A stretch of 64,000 bases of DNA from Piezodorus guildinii (GCA_023052935.1 CM041294.1:11518414-11582413); one strand, 5' to 3'. Counted from the first letter of the stretch, positions 32,268 through 45,028 are shown. The notes: generated by a model not told the origin, from the sequence alone. A program made the numbers and translations.

Positions 32268-33256
32268 TCATGAAATGTTGTTTAAAAAGGCAATAGGGAT
32301 AATTTTGTGAACGGATCGTTTATGGCATCCTCGCTGATCCTTTATGGTAACTACTCTAGTAATATTGTCGTTTCCTGGATGGACCTGTTCTATTTTGGCT
32401 AACTTCCAATTTAATGGGCTAGTAGAAGTATCAGGTAGTAATACAAGATCCCCAATTTGTGGTTGGTTGTTTGGCTGATACCACTTAATTCGTTTTTGTA
32501 AGGTATGTAGGTATTCTACATGCCATCTTCTTCAAAATTGTTGCACAGTTTGTGACACAAGTTGCCATCTAGAGAGCTGATTTATGTTTAGATTTGTCAA
32601 ATCTTCTTCTGGAACACTTAAAAGAGGAGCACCAATGAGGAAATGACCTGGTGTAAGAAAATTCCCATGTTTTGGATCGTCATCACTTAGCGGTGTAATA
32701 GGGCGAGAGTTTAGAATTGCCTCGATTCTTGTGAATAATGTCATTAGTTCTTCCAAATAAAATACCTGGTTCTTTGTTATTCTATGAAGATGGTTCTTGG
32801 CTGATTTCACAGCTGCCTCCCATATTCCTCCCATATGGGGTGCATATGGTGGATTAAAATGCCATTCAAATCCCTGATTGACAGCATGATTTTGTAATTC
32901 CTGTTGTGTTTCTTCGTTCCTGAGATGAGTAAACAGTTCTTGTAAATGCCGAGCCGCTCCTATGAAATTTGTTCCGCAGTCTGAGTATATAGCAGCCGGC
33001 AGTCCTCTGCGAGATACAAACCTATCCAGCGTGGCTAGAAAGGCTTCAGTAGATAAAGAAGTAAGAACTTCCAAGTTCTTCGTTGCCATACATATGAAGA
33101 CTGCATGATATGCCTTAGATATTGGAGAATTGCGTCTTCGATTTTTCTCTCTGATATAAAATGGGTTTGGAAGCGACCTCCGACTCTTATGACTCCTCGG
33201 TCATCTAAGAATGCATCTAGAATTAGAAGGCGCTTCGACGACGGTCTATTTTCTTT
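32268..33256 (-). pseudogene. BEL/Pao integrase and C-terminal domain, truncated
   Basis: Integrase inserts the cDNA. The N-terminal part is recognisable near 33180-33240 (FLDDRGVIRVGGR), then about 100 residues, including the region of the first catalytic Asp, are missing before MATKNLEVLTSLSTEAFL at 33089. The second Asp (YSDCGTNF) and the Glu (GIWEAAVKS) are present, 53 residues apart. The frame is open to 32532, where TGA replaces the Trp codon expected in a QQFW-type motif. The same frame continues through a C-terminal domain (GDLVLLPD, VHPGND, RVV) to a stop at 32268. Confidence 0.88.
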
Positions 33257-35700
33257 CTAAGAAAATTCTTCTTCAAACTCATACCGTTGAGTAGCAATTA
33301 TGAGCACTTCTCGAGATCTGTTAAGCTCCTGTAGCTTTAGTGCACCGTGAAATCTTATGATCGGATTCCTGATGTTATGTATAAATCTTAGAATATAGGC
33401 CAGGGTTCTGACCACTTTATTATAATGTGAATGATGATTACTGTCTGGTTGGTTATTGTGGACTGTATGTGTTAATATGGAACCAGGTTTTATTTCCGGT
33501 GCCTGATGTTTGTAAATATCTGGCTGCTGTGGTAGTACGAGTGGATGCGTCTGTAGCCATGGGGGGCCCGCCCACCATAGGCTGTCATCTTTTAGCAATT
33601 CTGGAGCTATTCCATGAGATGCCAAGTCAGCGGGATTGTCTTGAGATCGCACGTGAAGCCAATTATCTTCTGGTATGTCTTCAGGAGTTTCTTTGAATGG
33701 AAGGGTCACACTATATCTGCCAGTATCATCACGATTGTAAGTTTTCAAGAAATGCCCATCACAAGGATCACGTTGGGTATAATCAGCTGATCCTTCAACT
33801 TCTTCGTTCGACCGGAATTTGGATTGTATATCTTCATTAATTGGTGATTCTAGCACACAATGGCACCTTAAGTTTGAAATGGAATCTATATTGGCGCCTC
33901 CCATGACGATAAGTCCAAAATAGGTTGGAAGAGCTCTATAATTATTTTCTAGAATGACCGGACTGCCAGTTATCATATCAATAAAACAGTCGTTTCCAAG
34001 GAGCATGTCGATCTCACGAGGTTCCCAAAATAGTGGATCAGCGAACGGTTGTTTAGAAGATCCTTGTATAGGTTGAATTGCTGAAGTAGGTAGATCTCCC
34101 GTTAAATAGTCAACAATCAAAGGCTCGACTTCCAAATATTTCTCTCGATTGATCCTGGAATAAATGCGGCACTCCACCTTTCCTTTGACCTTAGGTACTG
34201 GAACACCTCCTGCTCCAAGTGGTGTGTGAGTAGTTGCATGCCAAGAGAGTCCTAACCTTCTAGCGCATTTCGTTGTCATGAAAGAGAATTGAGATCCACA
34301 GTCGACTAAGAAACGAACAGGTTGAAGTACATTGTCTGAATTTTGAATGAGACCAATGGCCGTGCCTAGAAGTACCTGTGCAGGTCCTGTCACACTACCA
34401 ACCAGCTTTGATGTTCCTGATTCTACCTTAGAACCTCTTTGCTCAGAGGCAGATGAAATACCTTGGCTATTCACAACTGGAGAAGAGTTCTGATTGACTG
34501 GAGGGTGTACATTTGATCCCCTATTTACATGAAGCCAAGTATGATGTTTACCCTGACAAATTTGACAGCGACCTAATGCTAGACATACAGATGTTCGATG
34601 ACCTAGTTTGAAGCAATTGAAGCAAACGTTTTTATCCTTTAAGAAAGATATGCGTTGAGCAGGCGTTTTAGATCGAAAAATAGGACATTGAATTAAGATA
34701 TGAGACTGTTTACACGAGCATACTTGTGATTTGGATTGATTGGAAGGTGTAGAAGTAGTTGCAAGAATGTTTGTCTTAGGCCTTTGTTTAAATGAATTAG
34801 TGATCTTAGGATCAGAGAGCTGCATGGCTCGACTCCTTCCCTGCACGAAATCTACAAGTTGTTTAAAGGTGGGCCATTCAGTCGTTACTACCTCTACTTC
34901 AAAATTATGTCTCGTTTCTTGATCAAGTTTTTTCAGCGCTAAAGTCAACCATAAGAAGTCAGCTTGGTCAGGTATATCTATTGATCGAAAGGCTGCTATA
35001 CTTTCAGCTACCACCCTTATAAAGGACTGGAGGGATTGAACTGTTGGCGATCCCTTATGAGAAGAAAATTCCAGAATTTGATCTATATATGCTGTGGCAA
35101 GTAATCGTTTATTATTGTATCTGTCCGTCAAGGCATCCCAAGCCTTTTGATAGTTTGGTTCATCCAAACTGAAAGGAGCTATAAGAGCTAACGCTTCACC
35201 CTAGACTGATGTATTCAAATAATGGAATTTTTCAATAGTCGGGATATCATCATTTGTATGAATCATGCTAACGAACAGTTGTTTGAATTTAGGCCAGTCT
35301 TGAATTTTGCGTCAAATTTTGGTAATTCTATCCGAGGTAATCTTCGATTGCTAAACACTCTAGAAGAAACGTTTTCAAATTTTGAATTATCTCCCTCATG
35401 TCTCGATTGTTGGAGTTCTATAATTTTGTAATAAAGAGCGTTAATTTCCCCTCTCTCTTTTATATCATCATCCGTCGGAAACAAGTTATCTTTTTCCGAA
35501 GTAATAGCTAAGAGTTGACATTCCTCAAACTTTTTTAAATAATTAGATTTGATCGATTCAGAAGTTGGAGCCATAGCCTTAAAAGTATTTGCCATCCCCT
35601 CTTGTTGTGACATGCCTACATTATAAATCTGAGCAAGATCTTTACGCAATAGTTTAAGAGCAGCCCGAATGCCTTTAATTTGTAATTCTGGGGAAGCCAT
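33257..35700 (-). pseudogene. BEL/Pao gag-protease with fused RNase H tail
   Basis: Starts at the ATG at 35700 (MASPELQIK). The gag region has the BEL-type domain: RLPRIELPKF near 35330, then a one-base frame loss near 35310 and a TAG near 35200, after which the frame is open from 35167 to 33257. Zinc knuckles follow near 34560-34700 (CFNCFKLGHRTSVC and CQICQGKHH). The aspartic protease has FLVDCGSQ near 34300 (Cys where Ser/Thr is usual beside the Asp) and MLLGND near 34000. At about 33690 the reading jumps, in frame, from the start of the RT region (RYSVTLPFKE) to the end of RNase H (WLHVRSQDNPADLASHG). The whole catalytic RT/RNase H core is therefore missing. Confidence 0.9.
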
Positions 35701-36405
35701 GTTGGTGAAACTTCACAAATTATAATTAATATCGACTAAAAGTTTCCAATTGATTAATGAAAATTAAATGTTAATAATTAATTTGATTATTATTTTTCAT
35801 CTAATAATTAATTATTCAATAAATCAATGAAATAACCATCTTTAAAATAAAATAAATCCCTAAAATAACAATCCTTTCAAAATATTGTATGTAGAAAATT
35901 ATAGTGTAACTGTAATCCTAAATATATAATGTAATTAATAAGAAAAGAAATACCTGTGTAAAAAAATAAATTAAATGATAATACTTTATGTACAATAATC
36001 CAATAAATACATGGATTAAAAATTAAAAATAAAACACAAAATCAATCTAAAACTAATATTTTAAATTAATTTTTAAACCTCAAAATAATTAGTTAAAATA
36101 ATAAAAAAAAATTATTATATTAATGAAAATAAACAATTCTTAAATTCAAAAATAAATGTTTCTTAAAATAAGTATAAACAACTAAAGTGTTGGGTTTTCA
36201 GTATTACTGTTATCATGTTGATATCGAATTAATGTTTAAAACTTAATACTCTACTAGTATAGATAATACCGTATTCTTACTGCACCTGCGTCTGTTTACA
36301 TCTATTGTTACAGGCAATATCTAACACACGCACATAACCATTGCAATAAAACTCATTATTAATTTTAATTTTAATTTTCATCCGGTCCGGAGATTGACCA
36401 AAAAA
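35701..36405 (-). other. BEL/Pao untranslated leader
   Basis: AT-rich leader of about 700 bp between the 5' LTR and the gag start codon (35700). No coding signal. Confidence 0.75.
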
Positions 36406-36981
36406 TGTTAGGTAAATAATGTTAATAAATTGGGTACGTGCGTTGGTTATATATTGCATGTGAAATAAATACGCCAGGCTATGTATAAAAGGAAATGTTT
36501 AATTGAAATTAATAATACAAAATAAAATAATAAAATTAATGCAAAATTCTAATGTGGTAAAGTAATAACTCTGATTGAACTTAAATATTATAATTGTTAA
36601 ATTAGTAGTCTTTCAATGTTGTATTAATACTAAACGTAAGCTTATCTGCTGTCCCCCTGTGGGACTTGTCTTCTTTTCGATTATGAGTCTCTGCTGTCCC
36701 CCTGTGGGACTAGATGGTCACCCTGTGTGACTGGATGGAAGTCCTGTATGATTACGTACGCACTCACGACTCGACTACGACTCGACTGGGACTCGACTTC
36801 GACTGCGATATTTTAATTCCCGGCACTGTAATGCTCGGTAATGCGCATGCGCGCCCTTCTGGTAACCGCACTATTATATCAAGTTAATCAGCACTATTAC
36901 TTCGTATTTTTAAAAAACAAATAAACCTCAAATAACTAATATAAATTTAAATAAACCATAATTATCATAGAATCACCAACA
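36406..36981 (-). repeat. 5' LTR of BEL/Pao element
   Basis: Same sequence as the 3' LTR. On the minus strand it ends at 36406, followed by TTTTTTGGTCAATCTCC, the probable primer-binding region. Confidence 0.93.
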
Positions 36982-36986
36982 AATAC

Positions 36987-37390
36987 ATTTCAAAAGCAGG
37001 AGTTTCGAATTAAATACCTAACTTAGCTTAATGTACTAAATAAATTTATATTACTATAGATTGTATTCAGTTTTATTAAGTTTTATCCATATCCGTTATC
37101 AGATTTCTTCAAAACTCCTTTCAAGACGCAAATTAGAAATGTAACGAATTCTAAATGGTCATAATTACATATTGGTTTATTATTTGTAGTAATGAAATTT
37201 TGCGATCGACTAAACATATTAAAATAAATACCTCTCCTTACAATTTGAGGGTTTACGTCCGCGGCATTTCTCCGAAAATACCTGCGGATGCAACGACGAT
37301 CCTAACACCTAGTAATTGATATTAGCAAGTTATTTTTAAAATTGCGCCCGTTTAAAAGTGATTTAATTCTATAGCTCAGTTATTTTTGAA
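36987..37390. other. Intergenic, no gene seen
   Basis: AT-rich. A GC patch at 37245-37315 has no recognised identity. Confidence 0.5.
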
Positions 37391-39890
37391 GATTGAGAAA
37401 AAAATTGGGGTCAAGGGGTTGAAGGAGGTAGTACCTTCAACAGGGTTGACCGGCTGATTGGTTCTTCTTCAGCACCAGGGGATTAGCTGAGAGACTTATG
37501 AACCACAAAGGGGAGGTCTTAAGGAAGCTTACACCCAAGACCGACCGTGCGCGGTGAAGAACCGCATCCTGCTAGAGTTGGCCCTGCTATTGACAGAACA
37601 CGGCGGATCTAGACCGGGAAGTTGAAAAATATCCCTGGTGTGAGGCAGCAGTAGCACCAGTATTAGCATGGAGCCGAAGAAAGTAGGAGTCGGATGGGTC
37701 CATCACTAGACATCATCAGGCGGAGCTGGAGACCAGCAGAAAGGCTGATGAACTGCGAGGGGTAGATGGGGCTCCTCAGTCGTAGTGAAGGCAACCTATC
37801 TAGGGCCCCTGGCTCCTGATTACAGCCAGGCACCCGATGTCCCTGGGCAAGGGGCCTCCAGGACTGGGCCAATCACCCGTATGGAGTACAACTGATTCAA
37901 AGTAATCAATGTAGCCTCGTATTCGGACAGTCAAATGCTTATGGACACGGCAGGGACAAGGATTTACGTTTTGCTAAGAATACTTACATAAGAACACTTA
38001 CGGGAAAAGAAAAAGAATTGGTTGAGGAAATGAAATCTTACAGGATTCACTTAATGGGATTGAGTGAGGTAAAGAGAAGAGGAAGTGGGCACCAAACATT
38101 GCCTGATATAATTTACTGTACTCCGGTGTTACTGTGAGAGAAAGAGCTAAGGGAGGAGTTGCCTTCGTGATGAATGATGAACTGTATAATAATGTTGAAT
38201 CTAGGGAACTAATCTCATCAAGGATCATCACAGTGGATATGGAGTTGTCAGTTGGCAAGGTTACAGCTATACAAGTGTATGCTCCAGTGGAGGGCACTGG
38301 AGTCTTCGACAAGGACCAATTCTATGAAGATCCCTAAAGGACAGTAGACGGTGCCAGAAACAAAAACAGAATGGTACTTATCTGTGGAGACTTAAATGCT
38401 AGAACAGGAGATAACAATGGTAATGCACATGGTGTAATGGGTCCCTGTGGAGGTGAAAATGTATATAACAGTAATGGACAAAGCCTGATAGAATTCTGTA
38501 TAGAAAATAACATGCTTATAGGCAACTCATGGTTCAACCGCAAAAAGATCCATAAGATTACATTTGAGAGTAGAGGGGAACATTGTTTAAGAGAAAGCAT
38601 CATCTACTTCATAATAGACCGAGATCTCCGAAGGTTCTTTATCGATATAAAAGTCATAAGAGGGGCAGAATTAAGTACTGACCACAAACTTCTTGTAGCG
38701 GAAACAAAAGTCATCAGACCAAGAAAAAGTTTCAGCAAAGCATACAGTCGGATAGATGTGAGCAAGCTGAGGATGGCAACGAAACAGGAGGAATACCGGT
38801 CATTGCTTGAGAGACGCCTACAGGAAGTAAATGGAGACAGTGAGCTGGACATTCTTTAGAGTGAAATAAAGAAGTGCATACTCAACACCGCAAGAGAAGT
38901 ATGTGATACCCAGAAAATAAAGCCTTCGACCAAGAAAACAAAATGGTGTAATGATGAGGTCAAGAGAGTGGTTAAGCTCAAGAAGGAGGCCTGGAAAACA
39001 TATAATATAACAAAATGACATATTCACTGGGAAGAGTATGTTAGGAACAGAAATGAGGTCATAAGAGTAGTCAAAGCTGCGAAAATGAAGACCTGGGAGG
39101 AGTTTAGCCGAGTGCTAGAGCAGAACTATAGGGAAAACATAAGAAAGTTCTGGCATATAACCAAGGCTTTGAGAGAGAAAACGTCTAAGCCTGTGAGGAA
39201 CGTCAAGGATGCACAAGGAAGGCTAGTGACCGAGGAAAAGGAAATACTAGAAGTTTGGAGGCAGTTCTTACAGGAAAAATTTAGCATGGAAGAACGTCGA
39301 AACAACAACTTTCGAGACTGCCGAAGAAGAGGGAGAATAGATGAAGCATACCCAGATGACATGAATGATGCAATTGAGGAAGATGAGGTGAATTTAGCTG
39401 TTGATAAAATCCAGCTAGGAAAAGCTCCAGGGCCAGATGGCATAGCCCCGGAATTCAATTAATATGGTGGAAAACGAAATGAGGAACTGCCTCCAAATGC
39501 TTTTGCAACTCGAAACGTTTACCACAAGAATGGAAGAATAATATCATAGTCCCTATACACAAGAAGGGCAACCAGAGTGAATGTGGGAATTGTAGACCGA
39601 TCTGTCTATCCTCAGTCGTATACGAGATATATACACGAATATTAAAACAGAGGTTGAGGCATATAGTTGAACAAGAGCTGGAAGAGGAGCAAGCCGCCTT
39701 CAGACCTGGTAGGCAGACACAGGATCACATTTTCTCCCTCAGAATGATAATAGAAAAGCATATCAGCATGATAATATGATCGTGGCAAGGCAGTGTATCT
39801 GGCGTTTCTGGATTTAAGGGCAACCTTCGATTCAGTTCTGAGGCAAGAGAGTTGGGACGCGCCAACTGTAATACCTGTAATAATTTGCAG
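37391..39890 (+). mobile_element. RTE-like LINE, 5' half, decayed
   Basis: A GC-richer 5' leader (37391-37980) precedes a single ORF remnant with endonuclease and the first part of RT. The element is cut off at about 39890, where a HINE copy begins. The leader has no ORF1. A single EN-RT frame without ORF1 fits RTE-type elements. Confidence 0.75.
37985..39790 (+). pseudogene. LINE endonuclease and RT N-terminal remnant
   Basis: Endonuclease motifs in order: LMGLSEVK (38055), GGVAFV (38155), IQVYAPVEG (38270), LICGDLNARTGD (38380) and STDHKLLVAE (38680). The RT entry motif LGKAPGPDGIAPEF lies at 39415-39455, and a CRPICLSSV-type RT motif appears in another frame near 39595-39615, followed by an AAFRPGRQTQDH motif near 39690. 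Stops in the main frame occur at 38335, 38857, 39016 and 39460, with a frameshift near 38125 and another after 39460. The YADD box is absent because of the 3' truncation. Confidence 0.82.
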
Positions 39891-39892
39891 CG

Positions 39893-40470
39893 TTTTACTT
39901 TCACTTACCTATTTATGAAATGTTTAGTAACGGAAAGTATTGCGATCGTGAAAATTTTCGAATTCCAGTTTTCAATGGAAATACACGTTTTAGCGTCCTC
40001 TAAATCCAAATGAGCCACTCCCGCAAAAGATCTGTGTGTGTGTGTGTGTGTGTGTGTGTAGTGTGGTAACCCCTGGCGTAAACGAAAGGTCCTATGAAAC
40101 TGAAATTTCATATTTCAAACCGATGTTACATAACCTTTTTCGTCAAAATCACTTTAAGCCAAGTATTTTGCACCTTTTTAAGATTTTTTCAAAAACGGCT
40201 CTAACGATTTTGATTAAACTAAGTATATTGAAGCAAAATTTAATAGGCCTTTAATATCATGTAGGTTTCATTCTGATTGAAATAGTCTGACATGGTTTTA
40301 AATGCCCATATCTTAAATTTTCTTCCTCTAAACTACCTTTAATTTTGTACATTCCAAAAGATTAACCATATCATCCTAATGACACTGACATAGGACGGCT
40401 AAATATACAAATTGGACGAATTTGGTGACCAAATAAGAGGATAAAAGAGCAAAACTATTTTTTAACGTAA
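39893..40470 (-). mobile_element. HINE-like repeat, 5'-truncated
   Basis: Reverse-orientation 3' part of the repeat, with a TG microsatellite at 40030-40058 at the usual internal place. It breaks off in a T-run near 40470. Confidence 0.75.
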
Positions 40471-40584
40471 TTTTTTTTTTTATATATTAAATATTTATTT
40501 ATTGACATACATTACAATTCTGTTACAAAATAAACAATAGTGATAATGATATGAGACCACATTCATCCAATACATACAAAAAAA

Positions 40585-41098
40585 TCTGGTGCGCGCAACA
40601 CACAACTTTCACTTGCCTCTATATTTATACCAATTTAAGAATTTTTAAACAAATTTAGAAACGAAATAAGTAGTTAAAGAATGATATACATTGGATTTTA
40701 ATAGAAACATGTGTTATCAAATAATCTATTTTATTATTATCTACGGCAATCAGTTTGTTTTATCGGCTGTTCATCACTCTCCGTTAACTTTTAAATGGTA
40801 TGTATAAGATATTATTATTTTTTAAATCTTTAGTATTCCAACGGTATATTATACATGTATATTACTGTTCTTAATTAAAAAAAAAAAATGCATTAAATAA
40901 TTATGTTTGCATTTTTCTCTTTTAGTTTTTATCAAATTCCTTATTTTGCATATTTAGCCGTTATTTAGCAATGCTAATAAGATGATGTTACAATTTGTTT
41001 TAAATCTAAAAAATTAAAGGTACTTTAAAATAAGAAAATAAAAAATATCGCTATTTAAGTCCTGTCATACTATTTCAATCAAATGAAACTTACATTAC
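40585..41098 (+). mobile_element. HINE-like repeat, 3'-truncated
   Basis: Begins TCTGGTGCGCGCAACACAC and covers the 5' half of the repeat in plus orientation, ending near the 'tgaaacttacat' block. With the previous copy it forms a divergent pair separated by about 110 bp. Confidence 0.75.
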
Positions 41099-41104
41099 AT
41101 ATTA

Positions 41105-41420
41105 AATTATTCATATTGAAAGTAAATTGATTATTTTCAAAAAATAGTCACTAAGATATTTAACAGTCATTTATGAAATATAATAAATTATGATAAAAGG
41201 AAATACCTTAAAAAAATAAAAACAAATAAATTTTAAATTCTTACCTTTATGTCGAATGATCTCAATATGGCCTCCTATCTTCAAGGTTAAGACTGCCTGT
41301 CTTTTTCTTTAAAACATAGTTCCAAACGAAAATAAATAATAAAATGATAGAGCCATTAAGAAACTTAAATAAACCACTGTTTTCACATTTATGACACATT
41401 TTGCACACGTTCTAAATAAA
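41105..41420. repeat. Segmental repeat unit A1
   Basis: Matches 42650-42980 in direct orientation over about 300 bp, strongest in 41230-41400. On the minus strand both units contain the same short coding-like stretch followed by GGTAAGAATTT, a good 5' splice-site match. No function assigned. Confidence 0.6.
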
Positions 41421-42649
41421 TTTGGTTACCTTTAAAACATATATAAAATAAATTAAAAGCAAGTAAATTACGGAATGGTTGTGGATTCCGAATACTTTTT
41501 ACACTGACTGTATATTTTGTAAAGAGGTATAATGAAAAATATTTATACCTGAACTGCATTCAACATGGCGTTTATCACTCTAATTTATTAACTAAGTAAA
41601 AAAGATAACTTTATAACTAAAAGAATATTTAAATCAAGCGAATAAGATAATAAGCTTTAAGATGCTAGTTAATAAGTTCAATATTTGACGGAATCTTAAT
41701 TTCGCTAGTTTTGAAATATTTAAAATTATCTGGTACTGAATTTTAAATGTTTTATTGCACGATTTTATATACCTTAATCAATGAAACATTCATATCGAAC
41801 ACTATTATTAATGAAATGCTAGAAAAACTATTTAAAATAAATATATAATAAGGTTTGAGATGAATGTAATAAGTTAAATGTGATGGCTTTGGTGGCTTTT
41901 AAATTTAGCTATTAGCAATGTTGCCAGTTCCACCACTTATATTGATACAGTAAGTTAAACTAAGTTTTAAATTAATATATTTTCTCCTTAATATGTGAAT
42001 ATTTTATATAAAATGTATAATTTTTATATTTATATTTATTAACTTATATAGGTTTTAAGATTCTAGTACAGTATTTAGTTCTGACTTTGTTGGTTCTTAA
42101 TTTCGCTATTAGCAGTGTTGCCAGATCTGCAAAGTACCGAGACTATTGGCGGAAGCTGATAGAGGAGGCCAAGATTCAACACCACTTTTATTAAAAAAAT
42201 ATGATAAAATTTTTTTGAAATCTATATATTGAAACAATAATGTATATATTTTTAAATATATAAAATAATATACAGTTATAACAGGGTTTGAGATGAGAAT
42301 TAATATATACAGTGCACATCTCTGGCTATGGTTTTTTTTTTTGTTAATTTTCCTATAATCAGAAATATTCTCTTACTTGGAACTGTTCAAATATTTCATT
42401 TTCAAATGTAACATTTTTAATACATACCCGAATATTTATATAACCAAATTTCCAAATGTATCATCTATTTAATATTCAATAAATCTAATAAATATGTTTA
42501 TTAATATAATAAAGAAAAATGTAATGATAATGATACAGATATAATTTCATGGTCTATAAATTATATTAATATACATTATTATGTATTTAATTGGCTTTTT
42601 CCTGGTAATAACTAAAAGGAATTAATGATGCAGATTAGACACAAAAGAA
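41421..42649. other. AT-rich DNA with a smaller internal duplication
   Basis: The segments 41880-41925 and 42075-42130 share 'gctattagcaNtgttgccag' and flanking bases, another direct duplication about 190 bp apart. No reading frame. Confidence 0.45.
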
Positions 42650-42980
42650 CAGTGGTGTATAATTCATAATTTAAATATAATTGATAATATTTCAAATAAG
42701 TCATTAACATTGTCAACAGTCATTTAGGGAATAATATTATAAATTATCTTAAAGAACATTGATAAAAAACAAAATTATTACCATGCATAATTTTAAATTC
42801 TTACCTTTATGTCGAAAGATTTCAATATGGCCTTCTATCTTCAAGTTTACCACTGCCTGTCTTTTTCTTTAAAACACATTTCGAAACGAAAATAACTAAT
42901 AAAATGACACCGAATTAAGAAGCTTAAATAAATCATTATTTTCACATTTATAACACATTTTTCACACAATCTAAATACAG
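42650..42980. repeat. Segmental repeat unit A2
   Basis: Direct repeat of A1, about 1.56 kb downstream. It is followed at 42985-43095 by a GC-richer stretch containing CTGATTGGCTG (CCAAT-like on the minus strand), which could be a promoter of a minus-strand transcript; this is speculative. Confidence 0.55.
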
Positions 42981-44071
42981 TTGACCACTCGACACGGACC
43001 CGAACCGAACAAGATTGAATCTAAAAGAAGATAAAGATGCAGTTGAGAGAACGGAGACCTCTGATTGGCTGACCTGCCTACCACCGAGTTCAAAATAGTA
43101 ATTAAAATAATATTTAGCCTAATTTATCTCAACTACAGTGATATCTATTTTCGTTTCACAGCTATTTATAAAAAATATTATTAATTAATGCAATTTATGT
43201 CTCTACGGTTAAATGAGTATTTTTAATTTATTATTCTTAGAGGAAAATGCATATTCATACCTTATTAATAGAATAAAATTTATAATAGTTTTCAATTAAT
43301 ATTTCCTTTTTCATATTATTTATATTTTGACACATAAATATATTTATATTTTTAGTTTATACACACACACACATATAAATATACTAATGATATATTTATG
43401 AAAGGTAATATATACATACAGAAGTTTGATTAAAAAAATAAATAAAAAAAATTAAATAATTTAATATGGAGGTGATACCCGAATAGTTTCATATAGCAAC
43501 TGAATCATAAACTAAGCACTTTATAATAACTTTTTTAAAATTTAAAATATTATTTTAAAATAAAAGTAAACCGAATAACGTAAAATTAATTAACAATAAT
43601 TAACACTGTAACAATTTATTTATGAAATAACGGACAGAGAGTAGACCTAACCGCACAGAGACCAGTTCACAACTAAATGATGTTAAGGTAGAGAGAAGGG
43701 AAACAGACATATTGCAATATATAAACATTCTATAATTTGATTAGGAAGTTATTGGCTACGAGGATATTAAGTGAGCAGGCATGTAAACACCCTAATTAGG
43801 TTTGTCTTCACAAGAATATTGGTTTCAACAGTTTGAATTCTAATTATACAACCCAGCGTCTATTTTATTTATTGATTTTTTTTTTTTTTCCAATTACTGC
43901 AAACTTGGGAACACACTACTACTGATTTCTTTTGACCCAGTATTGTCTCATCGTATCTATTAGTAAGTTATAATTAAATTAAAAAAATCCCAGTACATGT
44001 AAACGATTGTCTCTTTCTCTTTCTCGCTTAAATAAATAAACGCCTTGTCTATAATATGATCATATTTATAT
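42981..44071. other. Intergenic, no gene seen
   Basis: Apart from the GC-richer patch at 42985-43095, this is AT-rich DNA without frames or recognised repeats. A short CA tract lies at 43361-43373. Confidence 0.5.
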
Positions 44072-44086
44072 AACTAAACTGAGCTA

Positions 44087-44212
44087 TGCCAACGGGCAAT
44101 ACGAGGCCTGAGCCGTGGACTGTATATACCATTGTTGCTGTATATACATGAAATGTTTGTGTATTTATTTTGTAAATAAAGTTGAAGGATAAGAAAAAAA
44201 AAACAAAAAAAA
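44087..44212 (+). mobile_element. Retroposed 126-bp sequence with poly(A) and 15-bp TSD
   Basis: The direct repeat AACTAAACTGAGCTA lies at 44072-44086 and 44213-44227. The insert ends with AATAAA (44175-44180) and then an A-rich tail. It is either a severely 5'-truncated LINE or the 3' end of a retrocopied mRNA; no coding part remains. Confidence 0.85.
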
Positions 44213-44403
44213 AACTAAACTGAGCTAACAAAAGGGGCTACGGAAAAAAAAACTAAATAAATACCAATGGCTTAATCTATACTACTGTCTAAAATCTGTG
44301 AGAATTTCATCCTCAAACTTTTTTTTTTTTTTAAGGCTCTACAGTTGAAGAAGAGATAGGTGAAAATTTGTGAGAGTTCACGAAAGTAGCGGGAGAGGAG
44401 GAA

Positions 44404-44405
<2 letters not shown>

Positions 44406-44460
<55 letters not shown>
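44406..44460. repeat. (TA)n microsatellite with T-run
   Basis: About 27 TA units followed by a T-run. Confidence 0.96.
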
Positions 44461-44468
<8 letters not shown>

Positions 44469-44551
44469 TTTTATTATTTGGATTATAACAGCAAATATTA
44501 ATTTTTTTTTTAAATCCTATAATGTCATGAAATATTATTTATTTTTTTAAA

Positions 44552-44688
44552 TCTAGTGCGGGCAACACACGACTTTCACTTACCTATATTTTTAAAATCA
44601 ATGAAAGAATTCTCCAAAACAGTTAGAGATAAAAATACGTGAAACTATTAAAGAATTAATTAAATTGAATTTATATTATTAACATAAC
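44552..44688 (+). mobile_element. HINE-like repeat, 5' end only
   Basis: Begins TCTAGTGCGGGCAACACAC and runs about 135 bp before losing similarity. Confidence 0.7.
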
Positions 44689-44958
44689 CCACTAGCCTTC
44701 TTTATCTCATTAAGTTTGCCAAGGAACGCTGTAGTAATTTTTTGTGAAACTTCTGAATCTGACAGACGCTATAATTTGATTGTTATTGATCTATCTTGTG
44801 AGTTTAGACTGCACTCTGTATAGGTGTAAAAGATTACCCGTTTAAATAACATGTTGTGTTTATAAAATAAAATTATATTGAGGGTGTATAGTCGACTGTA
44901 GAAACTATTATAGGTGGAATAGTCAGGAATCAGTCATTTTTGAAAAGTTTTTAATTTT

Positions 44959-44998
44959 GCCAACGTTTCGGCTCAAGCTTGTGAGCCATCATCAGGGC
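44959..44998 (-). ncRNA. Hammerhead ribozyme motif
   Basis: Minus strand: GCC, CTGATGA, stem II GGCTC/GAGCC, GAAAC, GTT, GGC, all intact. Confidence 0.74.
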
Positions 44999-45028
44999 AT
45001 TACTGAGCCATGTCCAAGCATCAGTAAT

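Larger units (their letters stand above)
31651..36981 (-). mobile_element. BEL/Pao LTR retrotransposon, deletion derivative
   Basis: Two 576-bp LTRs (31651-32226 and 36406-36981) flank 4.2 kb. The 5-bp target duplication AATAC is present at 31646-31650 and 36982-36986. Gene order on the minus strand is gag, aspartic protease, integrase, C-terminal domain. Reverse transcriptase and RNase H are absent. The LTRs are nearly identical, with two mismatches seen near one end, so insertion was recent and must have used proteins from another copy. Confidence 0.95.

Noticed and set aside
33427..34922. Plus-strand frames in the BEL/Pao region
   Set aside because: Antisense shadows of the long minus-strand gag-protease frame.
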